DNA of 64,000 bases from Bedellia somnulentella (GCA_963576735.1 OY755178.1:6014001-6078000), one strand, 5' to 3'; counted from the first letter of the stretch, positions 23,113 to 35,401 are shown. The notes: generated by a model from the letters alone, not told the origin. Numbers and translations are program-made.

Positions 23113-24127
23113 TTGGCCTAGACCTCGCTTTTATAACATACCCTTTTTATATTATAAATCGATAAAGGACATCAAACTAAACAACTTTGCCCATGGAATG
23201 CCTATCTAAACTATTGTAATTTTCAAAAAAATATAATAATGAGAGGTTTTCTTTTTGAGAAATAAAAAAACAACATAGTTTCCTAGAGCTCTGTAGATGG
23301 CGTTGATGTAACTACGTTACTTACCACACAATTTCGCCACACAATAATTTCGCCAATGTCAGCGTTATGAACATGTGTCATAGCACCATAGAGTAACTTT
23401 TTGGCGAGTAAAAACAACAAAAAGAATGTTAAATATAAGTACCGTCTTTGTTTATTTACTTTTGAGCTATCTTGGCTTAAACTGATGTTAATTTAGACTT
23501 TCAAATCAGAACGTTTTTATGTACGTTCCGTTTTACGATATCATTACATCCAAGTGTGAAAAACGGTGTTACGTTCCGTTCCTACCAGTAACATAGCTAG
23601 TCTGGCGCCATCTATCCTGAGAACATTGAAGAAGAAAAAAAGAAAAAAAGGAAAACCTCCCATTAAAAATTGTCGTACCTAGTTCAAACTGAGAATGTAT
23701 AGAATGAGAATCTTTGCTTCAGTGAAAATAAGAAATAAAAAAAACATTTGATCTATGCTTTTCGCTCTGTAAACAAAAATATAACTTCTTTCGGTATTTT
23801 CTGGTTGTATTGATCGTCGTTGAAAAATAATATCATGAAAATAAACCGGTAAGCGAGCGATTGAACTGGAAAATACCGAAAGAGGTTATGTTTTTGTTTA
23901 CACCATAGATCAAATGTTTTTTTTTATTTCTTATTTTCACTGAAGCAAAGAATCTAGTTCTATACATTCTCAGTTTGAACTAGGTACGACAATTTTTAAT
24001 TATCATTTTTTTTTGAAAATTACAATAGTTTAGATAGGCATTCCATGGGCAAAGTTGTTTAGTTTGATGTCCTTTATCGATTTATAATATAAAAAGGGTA
24101 TGTTATAAAAGCGAGGTCTAGGCCAAT
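23113..24127. mobile_element. Foldback element with long inverted arms, internally interrupted
   Basis: The arms read AATTGGCCTAGACCTCGC at the left end, with the complement ending at 24127. Each arm is about 340 bp. The left arm is interrupted at about 23242-23658. A diverged end of the same family is visible at 36836-36940. Confidence 0.75.
23242..23658. mobile_element. Insertion inside the foldback left arm
   Basis: About 415 bp is absent from the right arm. It starts AGGTTTTCTTTTT and ends AAAAAAAGGAAAACCT, so it has its own short inverted ends, and it contains an inner pair around GTAGATGGCG and CGCCATCTA. Confidence 0.6.
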
Positions 24128-24177
24128 TGACGTTGAGTAAATAACATTCTTGTTACTACACTATTTACACTAAAAAA

Positions 24178-24475
24178 ACCGTGATAGCTCAATGGGTAGA
24201 ACACCGCCCTTCATGCAGACAGGTGTGGGTTCAAAGCCCGGGTCGAGCCTACACTATGTGTCTGTTCTAGAGTCGCATATGTAGTTAATTTATCATGGTT
24301 GTTAACGGTGAGGGAAAAGATAGGGAGAAAACCCACATGGCTGACTTGTACTTCGTCATATGACAGTGCATTCGTACAAAATGGCAGTAGACCTGCCCCC
24401 TATCACGTGAGTACACTGTCCAAGCAAAACGTGGTTACTTGACACCCGATGACAATGAGACGTGTGATGAGGTTT
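24178..24475 (+). mobile_element. Family B SINE (tRNA-derived)
   Basis: The head has an A box (TAGCTCAATGGG) and a B box (GGGTTCAAAGCCC). The body carries the conserved CCTGCCCCCTATCACGTGAG. The 3' end is truncated before the TTATG tail. Confidence 0.8.
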
Positions 24476-24589
24476 TTTTTTTAATATCTATGATTATTAA
24501 AAAAATGAACTGTCCAAAACCAAGCTACACATAGTTGGTATCATAGTGGAAAACTTGATTGAGATCGTTCAAGATATTCCGGAGGAGTA

Positions 24590-24935
24590 GCGCTTCCAAG
24601 AAATGGCTAACCCAGTTAAATGTAGCGTACAATAAATATTACTTAATAAGAATGATGGTATTAAGACGGAAGTCCATAAGCACCAAGCATAGTATTTCTT
24701 TTAACATGCACCATAGAATTGTTAAATGTATGTATATGTTACCGGAAATGTATGAAATCAAGGAATTGTATACAAATCCTAGGAAATGTGTACAATTCCG
24801 ATACTACTTAGGAAATGTATAAAATATTGTTTGAAAACCTATTTAATGCATAGATATCCTAGGATATGTATAAATTTCCTGGGAATTGTATATAATTCCA
24901 ATATCGTATTAGGAAATGTATGAAGTAAATGCTTT
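24590..24935. repeat. Degenerate AT-rich short repeat
   Basis: The motif CCTAGGAAATGTATA with inverted variants (GGAATTGTATACAA) recurs at least six times without constant spacing. Confidence 0.45.
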
Positions 24936-25150
24936 CTGTAATTAAACACGTTTTAGAAATATTTTTTAATTGTAGCACTTATTGAGAGGGTAATAGTCAT
25001 ACCGTAAAATATGTTCATATTATCTTACTAATTCAAACTTCTAAAATCAACTATCTGTTAACTTTTAACGTATCACAAAATCAACTTATATTTAATCTTA
25101 TAAAATCATTTTGGCAACTAGTCAGTTCGATAATTAAGTAATTATAATTT

Positions 25151-25372
25151 GCTGTGTAGTGTCGGCTTAGAATAGCACTACCCCGTTTCTTCCAGTGGGT
25201 GTACGTAAGAGGCGACTAACGGTATTGGGGCTATTAAGGGATTTTTGGGCGATGCGGTTGGAGACCCATCACCAACAACCTTTATTTTTACCATCCTTTC
25301 CCCACTCTACTTTCCAAAAGTGGCCGAGGAACTTCTAATTCTTCAGCTTTGGCTACCCTTTGTAGGGATTTA
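25151..25372 (+). repeat. Family A copy, tail-less
   Basis: It lacks the terminal GCCGTGAG...ATGT part and is joined directly to a family B SINE. Confidence 0.78.
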
Positions 25373-25379
25373 AAAATGA

Positions 25380-25728
25380 CGACGTGATAGCTCAATGGGT
25401 AGAACACCGATTAACGTGCAAGCGACTAGTGTTCAAATCCCGGGTCTGGCCTACACCAATTTATCTTTTCTAAAGACATATGTGTGGTTAATTTACCATC
25501 ATGAGGAAACCCACATGACTGAGTTGTACTTAGTCATGTGACAGTGTATTCGTACAAAACGGCGATAGGCCTGCCCCTATCACGTGAGTACACTGTCTAT
25601 GCAAAACGTGGGTACACTGAACACCAGGTGACAAAGTCACGTGATGTTCAGAACTATTAGTACCTCTACCAACCCCTTCAGGGATATTCAGCGTGCACGT
25701 TTATGTTGTGTTTATGTTATATATCATA
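25380..25728 (+). mobile_element. Family B SINE, near full length
   Basis: The A box TAGCTCAATGGG and B-box-like GTTCAAATCCC are present, followed by the full body and a short TTATG tail near 25705-25720. Confidence 0.82.
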
Positions 25729-25775
25729 AAAGTAAATCTTTATATTATAATATACTTTGCCATTCCATAGAGCTA

Positions 25776-25970
25776 TTTATTTTTGCAGGGTAAGCTCGAA
25801 TGGCATTTTGAAGTACATAATACTTTATTTTTAAAACACAGACATCTTGCTGTAGAACAGTTTTTCTTGCAAAGGCACTTCTTAAACCCCTGGCCAGTTC
25901 CAGTGGATTGCATGGTGGCAACTGACTGTAGTGCAATCTCGGTACTCGGTAAGAACTCTTGGACACACAT
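25776..25970 (-). pseudogene. Fragment of a KRBA2-like integrase protein, C-terminal Cys-rich end
   Basis: On the minus strand the frame contains a Gly-Gln-Gly-Phe lead-in followed by a CLCKKNCSTARCLC pattern, then CTSKCHSSLPCKNK and a natural stop. Clustered CxC...C..C spacing of this kind is what I recall at the C-terminus of KRAB-A domain-containing protein 2-like proteins of insects, which are derived from retroelement integrases. Nothing upstream of it continues the protein, so it is a relic. Confidence 0.5.
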
Positions 25971-26373
25971 TAATCTGAGATCGAGCATATAATTGTTTTA
26001 ATATACCAATCAGAAAGAGTTCATCATCGGTTTTAGTCAAAATTACACCAATGTTTCTTGTAAATAAATGGATTTTTTTTTTTATTTTTTTTTTAATAAT
26101 GTTACTTGCATCACCTCGGAACTGCAATTCGTACTGAAGCGCCAATAGGTACAGGAGCCAACTTCTTTTCACTTAATTTCAGCATTTTTTCGGCTTGTTT
26201 GTTGTAGGTTTTTCTTAGCATTTTGACGATTATCTATTACTTTATCTTTTTTGAACATATGTGACACATAACTTTAGATCCAAATCCTTTATCGGTTTAT
26301 TAAGCCCGTTTATTAAGGTAAGCTACCATGTTCAATATAGATGCACATAGCTGGGGCAGATCGTAATAAGAAC

Positions 26374-26540
26374 TCCAGATGACTATTCTAAATCATTTAT
26401 TCAACTCATTCAGGATATATAAAGTATATTAAGCGTCGCCGGTAGCCAAGAGATGTTTGTGCACGCACTCCTCCTTGTTGATGAGATGCGTGGTCTTGTT
26501 GACTAGCTGCATCAGCGTGTTGAGGTTGTTGGACCACTCT
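26374..26540 (-). pseudogene. Duplicate of the PSMD12 last exon
   Basis: This 167-bp block matches 26637-26803, including 3' UTR sequence, the stop codon and the coding part for [18 protein letters not shown]. It lacks the 5' part of the exon. A possible acceptor just upstream would put the frame out of register, so it is unlikely to be used. Confidence 0.8.
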
Positions 26541-26694
26541 TTTAATATTTGTAGACAAATATCTATCCTTACTAGTATTGACCTTGCCTTATACCGAATA
26601 AGTTCCATTTTGAAGAATTTATTAAGTAATAAAAGTGCCAGACGACTATTCCAAATCATATATTCAAAAACTCATTCACAATATATAAAGTATA

Positions 26695-29600
26695 TTAAGC
26701 GTCGCCGGTAGCCAAGAGATGTTTGTGCACGCACTCCTCCTTGTTGATGAGATGCGTGGTCTTGTTCACCAGCTGCATCAGCGTGTTGAGGTTGTTGGAC
26801 CACTCGTTCAGGCGATCTGATACGTCCACGTTTAGTCTGTGGAATGCAATATGTATTTAGGATTATGTAATCGCAAAATTATTATATGATTTTGCTTGCA
26901 AATTGTAAAAAACTTCTTATTACGCACTATCATCCAGTCACCCGTGAGCGGCAGACGCTTGTGCGTCACCTTGGCGTTCGACAACCAAGTAGGGGAACAC
27001 CTATTTAAACTACAATAAGTCACAGTCAACCTCAACCGAGTCGCCAGCGACTAGTCGACAGTGCGAAACGACGGTTAGGCAATCGTCAACCTTATATGAT
27101 TGCTGCGCATTTTAGTTTACACAAGGATACAATAGCTAGGTAACCATTATGTTCCCGAAATGTAAAGTTCGACAGATAATCGATTATAATGCACAGATCC
27201 ACCCCTGACTACGTATATTTAGCGGCCTTCGATTTTGTAGCAAATTGCAATCATCCATGTCAATGTCAAATTTGTATGCGTTGCGACAATCTTGCAACTT
27301 TCAACATTATAACCGTGAATTGTTTTCAAAGTTGCAGTTTATGACTTTCGAAGTCATAAATATGTGCACGTTTTCGACAGCGACAATCTTGCAACTTGTG
27401 ACACAATTGACGATTACAAAAGTCCGTAATCAGAGGTGAAAAGAGTGGAGCACCGTTGCTCACTTCAGGAGCTCAAATATTTTTACAATGAGGAGCAGTT
27501 GCAGAAGGGCAAGCACGTGCGCTATTTTATCGACACGATAACGGTTAGAATGAGATGGCAGTATACGATATTGAGTAAGTGCGTAAGAGATGGCTGCTTT
27601 ATCTCACCCGATAACTAGTTTAAACAACGCTCGTACTAGCCGGGCAGAAAGGCATACCACAGAGATATAACACCCACAGACACATGTTATATTTAATTTC
27701 GCGAAGTTTAACTAACTATAATTTGGATGACAACAAGTTTTTGGCATTTTAACCGTGAGCGTTTTCTTGCTTCTGTTACTCAGCGAATTTGACGTAAGAG
27801 TGAGCGCAATACCTGTTAAGTAAGGAAATACTCTTAAGGGATTCTTTTGTGGATGAAAAACTATTACCAACCATCCTATATTTTGCAATCTTGTCCACAG
27901 TAATATTCAAAAAGTGACAGTGGAGTTTCTGGTTTTCTTTCCTTTATTTATCCTTTATTAATTAGTAATAATCCCCACATGAGGTTTTCATGAACAAAAA
28001 CAACCAAAATATAAAATTGATATAACCATACCTGAAATGTACAAGCGAGGCAGGCCGGTCAATCTTCGCTTTCACAGACCCGCTGACAACCAATTGACTG
28101 AGCGCTGTTTCTGTCTCGCTCTCAGACAGACCGAGCAATGCGCTCATACGACTCAGTGTGATGCGCGTGTAGTACATTGACATTATGCGGATGTTCTGAG
28201 GGGAAAAGGCATATTTTAGGTATTATCATATTTTGTAGGCATGGGTTCAAATCATGTATCCGACCTAGATAATAATGTTAATGGTGAGGTTAGATTAGGT
28301 AAGCCCTGTTGCTGTCTCTCTCTCAGGCAGACCGAGCAAGGTTAGATCAGTAAAAAGGGCACTGCTTTTGATGTAGAGAGGCTACACCAATGTGTTAACG
28401 ATGCGGTGGGAGAAAACATCACTATTAAACCCACATAGCTATAGTTCCTAAAGGGCTAACAAGTGACAGTATAATCTTACAGACTATAGAGCTATCAAAC
28501 GTTGTAGTCAAAACAAATTCTCTAAAATATACTTACATGTTCAACAACTCTATTTTTAAGATCATTCCACCGCTCCTGGCCCTTCTCATCGGAAGAATCG
28601 AAATAAGGTGTTAGACGGAGTGTCTTCTCGTAAGTGCTGCATAGAAGATTCCATCTAATGATTTCGGGATTCATGAACAGGCCCAAAAGTTGTCTGAAAT
28701 GTTAAAGACTCCATCAGTATTGATTTTCATCTATATTCTAATGGTTTTAGTAAAATATAGATTCCTGAACCATTTTTTTTTTGGTTTTACAAATTGAATA
28801 CTGCATTTTATGATTAACCTTGATCATTATGGAATGTTAACAATTGAATAGTATTAGAAGAATTACTATTATTAATCATAGACGTCATAGCATTCAGAAA
28901 TAACGAATTATGATATTTAATATAATTCAAAAATAACGTGACTACTCACGACCATAAATCCCAAAAAGAGGTAGCCAGAGCTTTAGAGCTAGAAACTCCT
29001 CAGCTACATTTGGAATTTGATAGGGCAGAAGTTGTTAGAAATAAAGTATCGTTGGTGATGGATGAGTCTTCAACCAAAAACCGCTTAAAAAACCCCATTC
29101 GCTTAGGCACCTTTTACGACACCCGTGGGTAGAAAAGGGGTAGTGACGTAGCAAATTCAACAATTAAAATTGGAATAAAATCACAATTTCAAATACTCAC
29201 TTATATTCAGGCAATTTATCAAGTTCTTTATCCTCATTCAGTCTATGTGTTAAGTCAGCCTGTTCATTGTCGTAAGGGGCCAGCACCAGAAAGACGACAC
29301 TGCCAATAAGGGCATCCGAGCCCCCAGTAGTGCCCAGGGCCCGGAAATGTCTGCACACCGATAAATACTGCCCATTTTGCTGATCCACTGCAATCATTAT
29401 GCGGTAGAACTTCTCTTTTAACTCCTGCAATGTTTTCACTTCATTAAAAACAATGTCGCTAGTTTTAAACTTATAAGGGTGTTATCGTAGCAGCATGACT
29501 TTTACAAAATTTTATATACAGAGCATTTTACGGCTATGCATAGCTGAGAAATTTCTTATGTTTGCAGGTGAAAAAACCAAAAGAAGAGTTCATTTTGATC

Positions 29601-32600
29601 TTAAAGCCATTTGATTTGTATTTAAACATTTTTATATCAGGCAGATCTCCAAGATAGCCCTCAAAAATATACAAGCTTTAAGAATCACAACACTTTATTT
29701 TTTTATTTTATTTTTCTAGTAGAGTCGCAAGTAATTTGGGAGCTATGTTATTGGAAACCCATCATCATTTTTATTTATGTTGACACCCTTTATCCTTTAA
29801 GAGTATTTAAGGATTTTCATATTCTGAAGAACTGATATAAGCTGAGAACTGATATAGATATGGTATGGGAGATTACCACATGATATATGTATAAATTTAA
29901 TTAAAAAAATATAAGCAGTGTAGGAAATTAATATATATCTAATCTATATACAGTAAAAATTATTGGCGCACAGCAGTACTATACTTGACACAGGGACAAA
30001 ATCACAATCCTTTTAAGCAGCAAAATCTAATAAATCATGACAATAAATGCCAGCGGTTTTTTCCCCTCATTCTCAAAATTTGCTACTACTAATACATTTT
30101 AGGACCGCATCTATAACAACAGTTAAAAGAAAACTTACCAGTGTATTTTCTTCTTCAAAGAATTTAGTATTAATCTTTTTGGAGATAATTTGCGTACGGA
30201 TGTAATCCTTGATAGCCAGGCACAGCCTCATTTGCTCAAGGATCAACTCAACTTTCTCCCGTTTATCCATGGACCCATATGTCTCTACTTGCAACTCTTG
30301 AATGATTTTAGCAGCTTCGGCCACATTATCTTCTTCTTCACGCAATTTAGCCAATATATGCGTCAAGCGAGCTCTCTCAACTTCAACGTAAATTTTACCT
30401 TCTGTGATTGTACGTAAGGTCTCTATTAGCTTGATTTTGGTCTCTTTGTCAGGTGTCTTGTCCACATAGGTGCAACATTCTTGGACCATTTTTACAACTG
30501 CTTGTTTTAGTTGAGCTCTGAAATTTAAAGAGGTAAATCATGATATGAATTAATTTTAAGATCTTAAACGACATATTGTATTAACTAAGGAAGGAGTATT
30601 AATACCAAAACTCACTGTAAATACCTGGGTTAGAAAAATTCATGGCATTGTAGTTTTTAATTACATCAGGTGACTTCTTAAAGTTAATTAAAAAGTACTC
30701 CAGCTTCATAAGATCAGTATTTATTACCAGAATTATTTGAAGAGCACTGTTATAGAAAATTGATTCATGTAAAATATCTTACCGCCTTTTAGACAGCAAC
30801 ACTATATGATCATTCAAGCCATTCCAGTTCTTAGCCTCAAAGAATATCTGCACTATTGCCACTAAGATTCGGGCTGTTGACGCCATATCAGCACCCTGAA
30901 ATCAAACATGAGACACATTCACTAATTTCAATCATTGTCAGTCGTTCCGAAATAACGAAGTTTTGATACGCGTAGTTACAATTTATTAGCTTTTGTTTGA
31001 ATACGACTTTTCTTTATTTTGGACTTCGTATTCAACAGGCACATAGAGAGGATGGATGATAGAAAATTGGTAAAAGGGATCTATAGAGCTAGTGTGGATG
31101 GTAATGTTAGTAGAGGACGACCACGGAGAACACACTTGGACCAAATAGAGAGTGTGCTCAAAAAGGCTGGCGTCCGAAGTATGAAGAATAAAAGAGCATG
31201 TATGAAAAGATTGATGGATGTAAACGAAGCTAGAGAGGTTTGTCAGGATCGTACGAAGTGGCGATCGATAGTCTCTGCCTACCCCAATGGGAATTAATGG
31301 CGTGAGTATATGTATGTATGTATCTATGTATTCAACAGGTTTTGCTTTCTCTTTTATTAATATGTACTTATTAAAAACCGTAGATAAGTTATGCGCGCTC
31401 ATGAGTGGTACTTAACAAACAGGCTAAATGGCTTATCTGGCTTTAGTCGCACACTAGCTTTTTTAAGGAGGTTTTTTTTTTAATTTTAAAAGTAATATTT
31501 ATTTTTTGGTTTTTAGTGTGGTTACTCTAAAATAAGTACGTAGAGTCGTGGTGCATGATGGGGCGGCCTTCCTTACATACATCTCGTATTAGTAAGCATA
31601 GAGTATGAGTGTCTGAATATGACAAATATGACCGCCTAAAGCACAATAGAGAAAAGAATTGAGCGCCTCTATTCCCTTTTAAAAAAATACATGGCCAATG
31701 CAAGATAAACAGTAAAATGTATTCTTTCATTCATTCCTTTCTTTCAAATGTGGCTGAGAATTTCTTATTTTAAAGATCTGACTACCCATTCTAGGAATAT
31801 ATAGATGTGAGTACCAGCTTGTCTTCTTTTTCAGATTCAATCAAACACCAGACTTATTAATCATTATCAAATGTTTGTTTAAAAAAGTAAGCATGACTTG
31901 TCACTTCTTTATTTAAACACTATGAATTATGTATGTAATACATTGAAAACACAAAACCTAAAAATGTATATGAATCAACATTAATAAATCTTCTATTTAT
32001 AAATGCAATTTGCAACTTTGTTGATAAATATTTCTACAAAAAACTATATTCTCATGGTAAAAGCACAAATTTAACTAATATTTTTTGTATATGTACATTT
32101 ATAGTATAAGATTGACCAGCAAAGGGGCTTTAATAGAAACATATATGCTCTTTTATGTGCATTGGCTATTGTCTACCGACTACTGATAACACTGGTTGTA
32201 TGGATTCCCAAAACTACTGACTAACTACCTAACCTAAACCTAACTTCCTGATGACATTCGGAATCTAACAGCAAAGAAATTCAAAGTATAGTAATAAATT
32301 ATTATATAATAGATTAAACTGGAATTCAGGATATTTTTAAGACATACACCAACATTGTTATATGACGGATAAAAGATGTATGTTGCTGAGTTTCTTACAG
32401 GTTTTTCTCGCAACAATACACCTTCCGAATCCAAAAGTAGATTTAGATTAAACTTACACATAAGTAAGTTGTGATGTTCAAAAAACAGAGAACTATTCAT
32501 TTTATTTTGAAATAAATGTTTACTTAAATCTGTTACTAGCATATATTAAAAACAAAAAATTTAAGACCTTGTTCAATAAAATTAAAATGTTTTATAATAA

Positions 32601-33262
32601 AAAATGCAAACCGTTCTTGTTTGCTTCTCCAAAGCCAAGAGCTGATCAACTGCTTCTTGTATTCTTCCTTTTGCAGCCCATGATTGCCAAAGTGGTATTT
32701 TTTCATCACATGTAGTGCTGTAGTCCACCTTAAAAGTTATTATTTGGATTTAAATGAAAAGCAGAGCTATGAGATTAGAAAAAATACTAAAAGTGGTAAC
32801 ATCTATTTTAATATTTTAGGTTTTCTTTTGCCTTAATTTCATTAAAAAAATCATAAATCTTAGAATAACACTAACACATTTTTTCTTGAGATAAGGGCAT
32901 TGGGTCTAGTCACCAACCATCTTTTATTTTTACAATCTTACACAACTCCATATACAAAAGTAGCCGAGGATGTTTATTTGTAGTTGTATTTAAGGGAAAG
33001 TGAAAAGATCAATAAATGTTGTGACTTCGTATGAAAATGAATGAAGAACTGGGGATTTGTATCTTCACAAGCTACTATTTACTTATATATCTCAAATCCA
33101 TTGAATTACTTCATACAAAACGGTCAATGTTATTTTCTTCACCAATATGTTCTATCTTTTTCTGGTTTACAACTATCACAATCAAACATAAATTATCAAG
33201 ATTACCTCCATTTTCACGATCTTGCCAGAGGCATTAATGCTATCTAAATCATTGTTAGACAT
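26695..33262 (-). CDS. PSMD12: 26S proteasome non-ATPase regulatory subunit 12 (Rpn5)
   Basis: Eight exons give 450 residues: 33262-33206, 32728-32612, 30895-30783, 30517-30139, 29424-29201, 28693-28537, 28195-28032 and 26836-26695 (stop at 26695). All junctions are AG/GT with compatible phases. Rpn5 is a lid subunit of the 19S regulatory particle; its helical repeats and C-terminal PCI domain hold the lid together beside the Rpn11 deubiquitinase. Recognisable stretches are [11 protein letters not shown] near the start, [62 protein letters not shown] in the PCI part, and LVNKTTHLI near the end. The length is close to the usual 456. In exon 5 I chose the acceptor at 29424/29425 because it keeps frame and spacing with the family. 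Introns carry family A, C and LINE fragments. The gene looks intact. Confidence 0.96.
27932..28001 (+). repeat. Family C arm fragment
   Basis: Only the right arm (TTTCTTTCCTTTATTTA to CATGAACAAAAA) is present; it ends 31 bp from PSMD12 exon 7. Confidence 0.65.
28940..29148 (-). repeat. Family A, variant subfamily
   Basis: An inverted copy with the CCCGTGGGTAG end; it lies 52 bp from PSMD12 exon 5. Confidence 0.72.
31019..31323 (+). mobile_element. LINE 3' end: C-terminal reverse-transcriptase tail plus 3' UTR
   Basis: The open frame reads [18 protein letters not shown], then [29 protein letters not shown] and ends SAYPNGN-stop. It is followed by GGCGTGAGTATATGTATG. A basic GRPRRT linker and a terminal DRxKWRS motif are typical of the C-terminal tail of LINE ORF2 proteins. 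The clade was not determined. It is 5'-truncated and lies in antisense in PSMD12 intron 2. Confidence 0.7.
31738..31820 (+). repeat. Family A 3' fragment
   Basis: Only the AAATGTGGCTGAGAATTTC to TAGATGTGAGTA end is recognisable. Confidence 0.5.
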
Positions 33263-33585
33263 CTTGAAGACAAAATAACTGCAAAAGACAAAATTGTTTT
33301 ACAAAAAAATACTTTTCGAATAAGTTCTCCACATTATTAGTTATAACTTAGATAACTTACACTTGGTAGGGGTATGAACAAAATTAAAGATTCAGACAAT
33401 GAATTGTCTTTCTATAAGTAATTAAAATGACAAAGGTAACTGTATTTTAGTTATTTTAATTCAAGAACAAACAATTTCTTGCGGTATTGTAAATGCAATC
33501 TCACTTCGTTTGACGTTTCCGTCCGACATTTCGTTTTTTGACAGTGACAGTTTATCGTTTTACGTCCCTGGTTTCTAGACCTTTT
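33263..33585. promoter_or_regulatory. Presumed PSMD12 promoter and 5' UTR region
   Basis: It lies immediately upstream of the PSMD12 start codon and holds no TATA box at a convincing distance. It becomes GC-richer around 33505-33570 (GACGTTTCCGTCCGAC). The call is positional. Confidence 0.35.
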
Positions 33586-34263
33586 GAGAAGCCTTAAAAA
33601 AGATACACGATCGGTTTCCGACACTGACCTCCATTATACTATATAAGTACGCTGGACTAACGATACGTATCAAAATGACAGCTATTTACTGTGCCAATTT
33701 GAAGCGCCCCCAATGAAGGAACGAGGAACTAAATACGACGTAAACTGCAAAATGGCCAGTGTTTTTTTACCATAAAGCATAATATATCTATGGTTTTTAG
33801 AAACAATTATAAATCAATAGTGCTGTAAAGTTTTGTTTCGATAAAACTTAGCCTTTCCTTTAAGCAGAAACATTTTATCGATATATTTTATTTTACTGTC
33901 CCATCTCTTTTATTAGTTCCTTGTTCCTTCACTGCTGCCGTAAGCGCCAAAATGGCGAAAATAAAATCGCCTCACTGTCACCCGGCCTATAATTAGTCCA
34001 GCGTACTTATATAGTATAATGGAGGTCAGTGGTTTCCGACCATCGACCATGTGTCCTTGGTCGGAACAACCGATTTTTGTATTCGTTCTACACGGTCGGT
34101 GGTTGGAATCAACTAGTCAGTTTAATCGGAAGAGATGCGATTCCGATCAAGGACGCTGATATCCACCAAATATAGCTTGGAACAACAGACTTATACACTG
34201 TCCATTTTTATATCAATTCAACCAAGGACGCGATGGTCGATTTTACGTTCGGACAAGGCTTCT
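33586..34263. mobile_element. Possible outer MITE hosting the 410-bp MITE
   Basis: AGAAGCCTT at 33587 and AAGGCTTCT ending at 34263 are inverted, and the sequence next to them (CGATCGGTTTCCGACCATCG region, and CGATGGTCGATT) is partly complementary once the inner element is removed. Confidence 0.35.
33622..34031. mobile_element. MITE with 39-bp perfect TIRs and 8-bp TSD
   Basis: The ends begin CACTGACCTCCATTATACTA and are exact inverted complements over 39 bp. The flanking direct repeat GTTTCCGA occurs at 33614-33621 and 34032-34039. The 410-bp interior has no coding frame. The 8-bp TSD fits hAT, P or Merlin-type superfamilies; I cannot decide between them. Confidence 0.88.
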
Positions 34264-34951
34264 AAGATAATGACATACTCATAGTTGTTTCACAGATTTC
34301 ATTTCATTTCACAGACGTTATCAAGCAATACCTAGTGTAAAATGAAATGAGACGGGCTTGTTGTCGCCTCATGCCTGTAATGCGCGTGGAAATGGTACAT
34401 CGCAGTTGGATGGTTTTTTTTTCCATAGACGCAGTCGCCAGCAGTGAAAGGAAAGGAGAGTCGGGCTATGGCGATCTGCTACAGCGAGCGCGATCATGCT
34501 TTTCGCAGAAACTTGTAGCCTGTGGTCTTGTGGTGAAAAAGGACAGAATAGATGCTTTTATAAGGCTCGGCACGGGAATACGTGTTTAATTCCGTAACTA
34601 AATATTAGACAATATTTTTTCAGATTTTACTGAAAAATCTGCATGATCTAGATTTATTAATTTATTTAAAGATTTTTAAAGGCATTCAAGTGTACTGTAT
34701 CGTTTTAAATTCGTCTTTGAGCATTACATAATTATTTATTAATTTTAAATTTTTGGCTCGAGGCGGACGCCTCGGGCAGATTGTTGATTGAAGGCCCTGC
34801 CCCGTAATAACTATTTACTCTAGATACCTCCAGTATGCCCACTGACACCACTCTCGTGCCATAGCTATGTCAGCTTCTTGACAGTCGTGATTGTTAATTA
34901 ATAAGAGATATTTATGTTTCAGACTGACAGGCAGAATTTTACATATGATCA

Positions 34952-35401
34952 AATAGGCTATTTGACTAAGTTTTGAAAACTATCTTACGGTGTTAATTTG
35001 TTTATAAGAAGCCCTAAAAAAATATTTTTCCGTCTTCATTTAAGCAATTTTATTGAAAAATCGAAAAAGAAAATGCAATATTCAAATGTGCCGCGAAAAC
35101 GCGACTTTAAGTAATATGGCGGCTGTAGCACAAATGACGTCAATTCCGCATTAACCACCAATGAGCGAAGCGATACACAGTCTGTTTATGCGCGATCTAC
35201 GTCATCATTATATAAATAGCCAATCACGGTCGTTTTTAGTCACGTGACAGTTGCATCGAAAATACTTATTTTAGAAGACGGATTTTAGTGAAATAATGCA
35301 ATATTTTTATCTCGCATTGTCACATTTTGCTCCAAAAAAGAAATATTAAGACTAGTGAAATAAAAGAATTGTATATTTTTATTACAGCAAATAGCCTATT
35401 G
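34952..35401. mobile_element. Candidate MITE
   Basis: AATAGGCTATTTG at 34952 pairs with CAAATAGCCTATT ending at 35401. Inside, a second inverted pair carries CCGTCTTC and GAAGACGG. The centre includes CCAAT, TATATAAAT and CACGTGAC, which also resemble promoter elements. The short termini make the call tentative. Confidence 0.4.

Noticed and set aside
26457..26711. Plus-strand frame across the duplicated PSMD12 exon
   Set aside because: It is the antisense of the exon copy and of the true last exon.
27436..27618. Sixty-codon frame in PSMD12 intron 7
   Set aside because: It has no recognisable motif and lies on the strand opposite to the gene, without flanking exons.
30986..31402. A 138-codon minus-strand frame
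   Set aside because: It is antisense to the LINE tail and contains the complement of its ATGT terminus.
34347..34589. Short GC-richer open frame between PSMD12 and MARF1
   Set aside because: No family resemblance, splice context or composition pattern supports coding.
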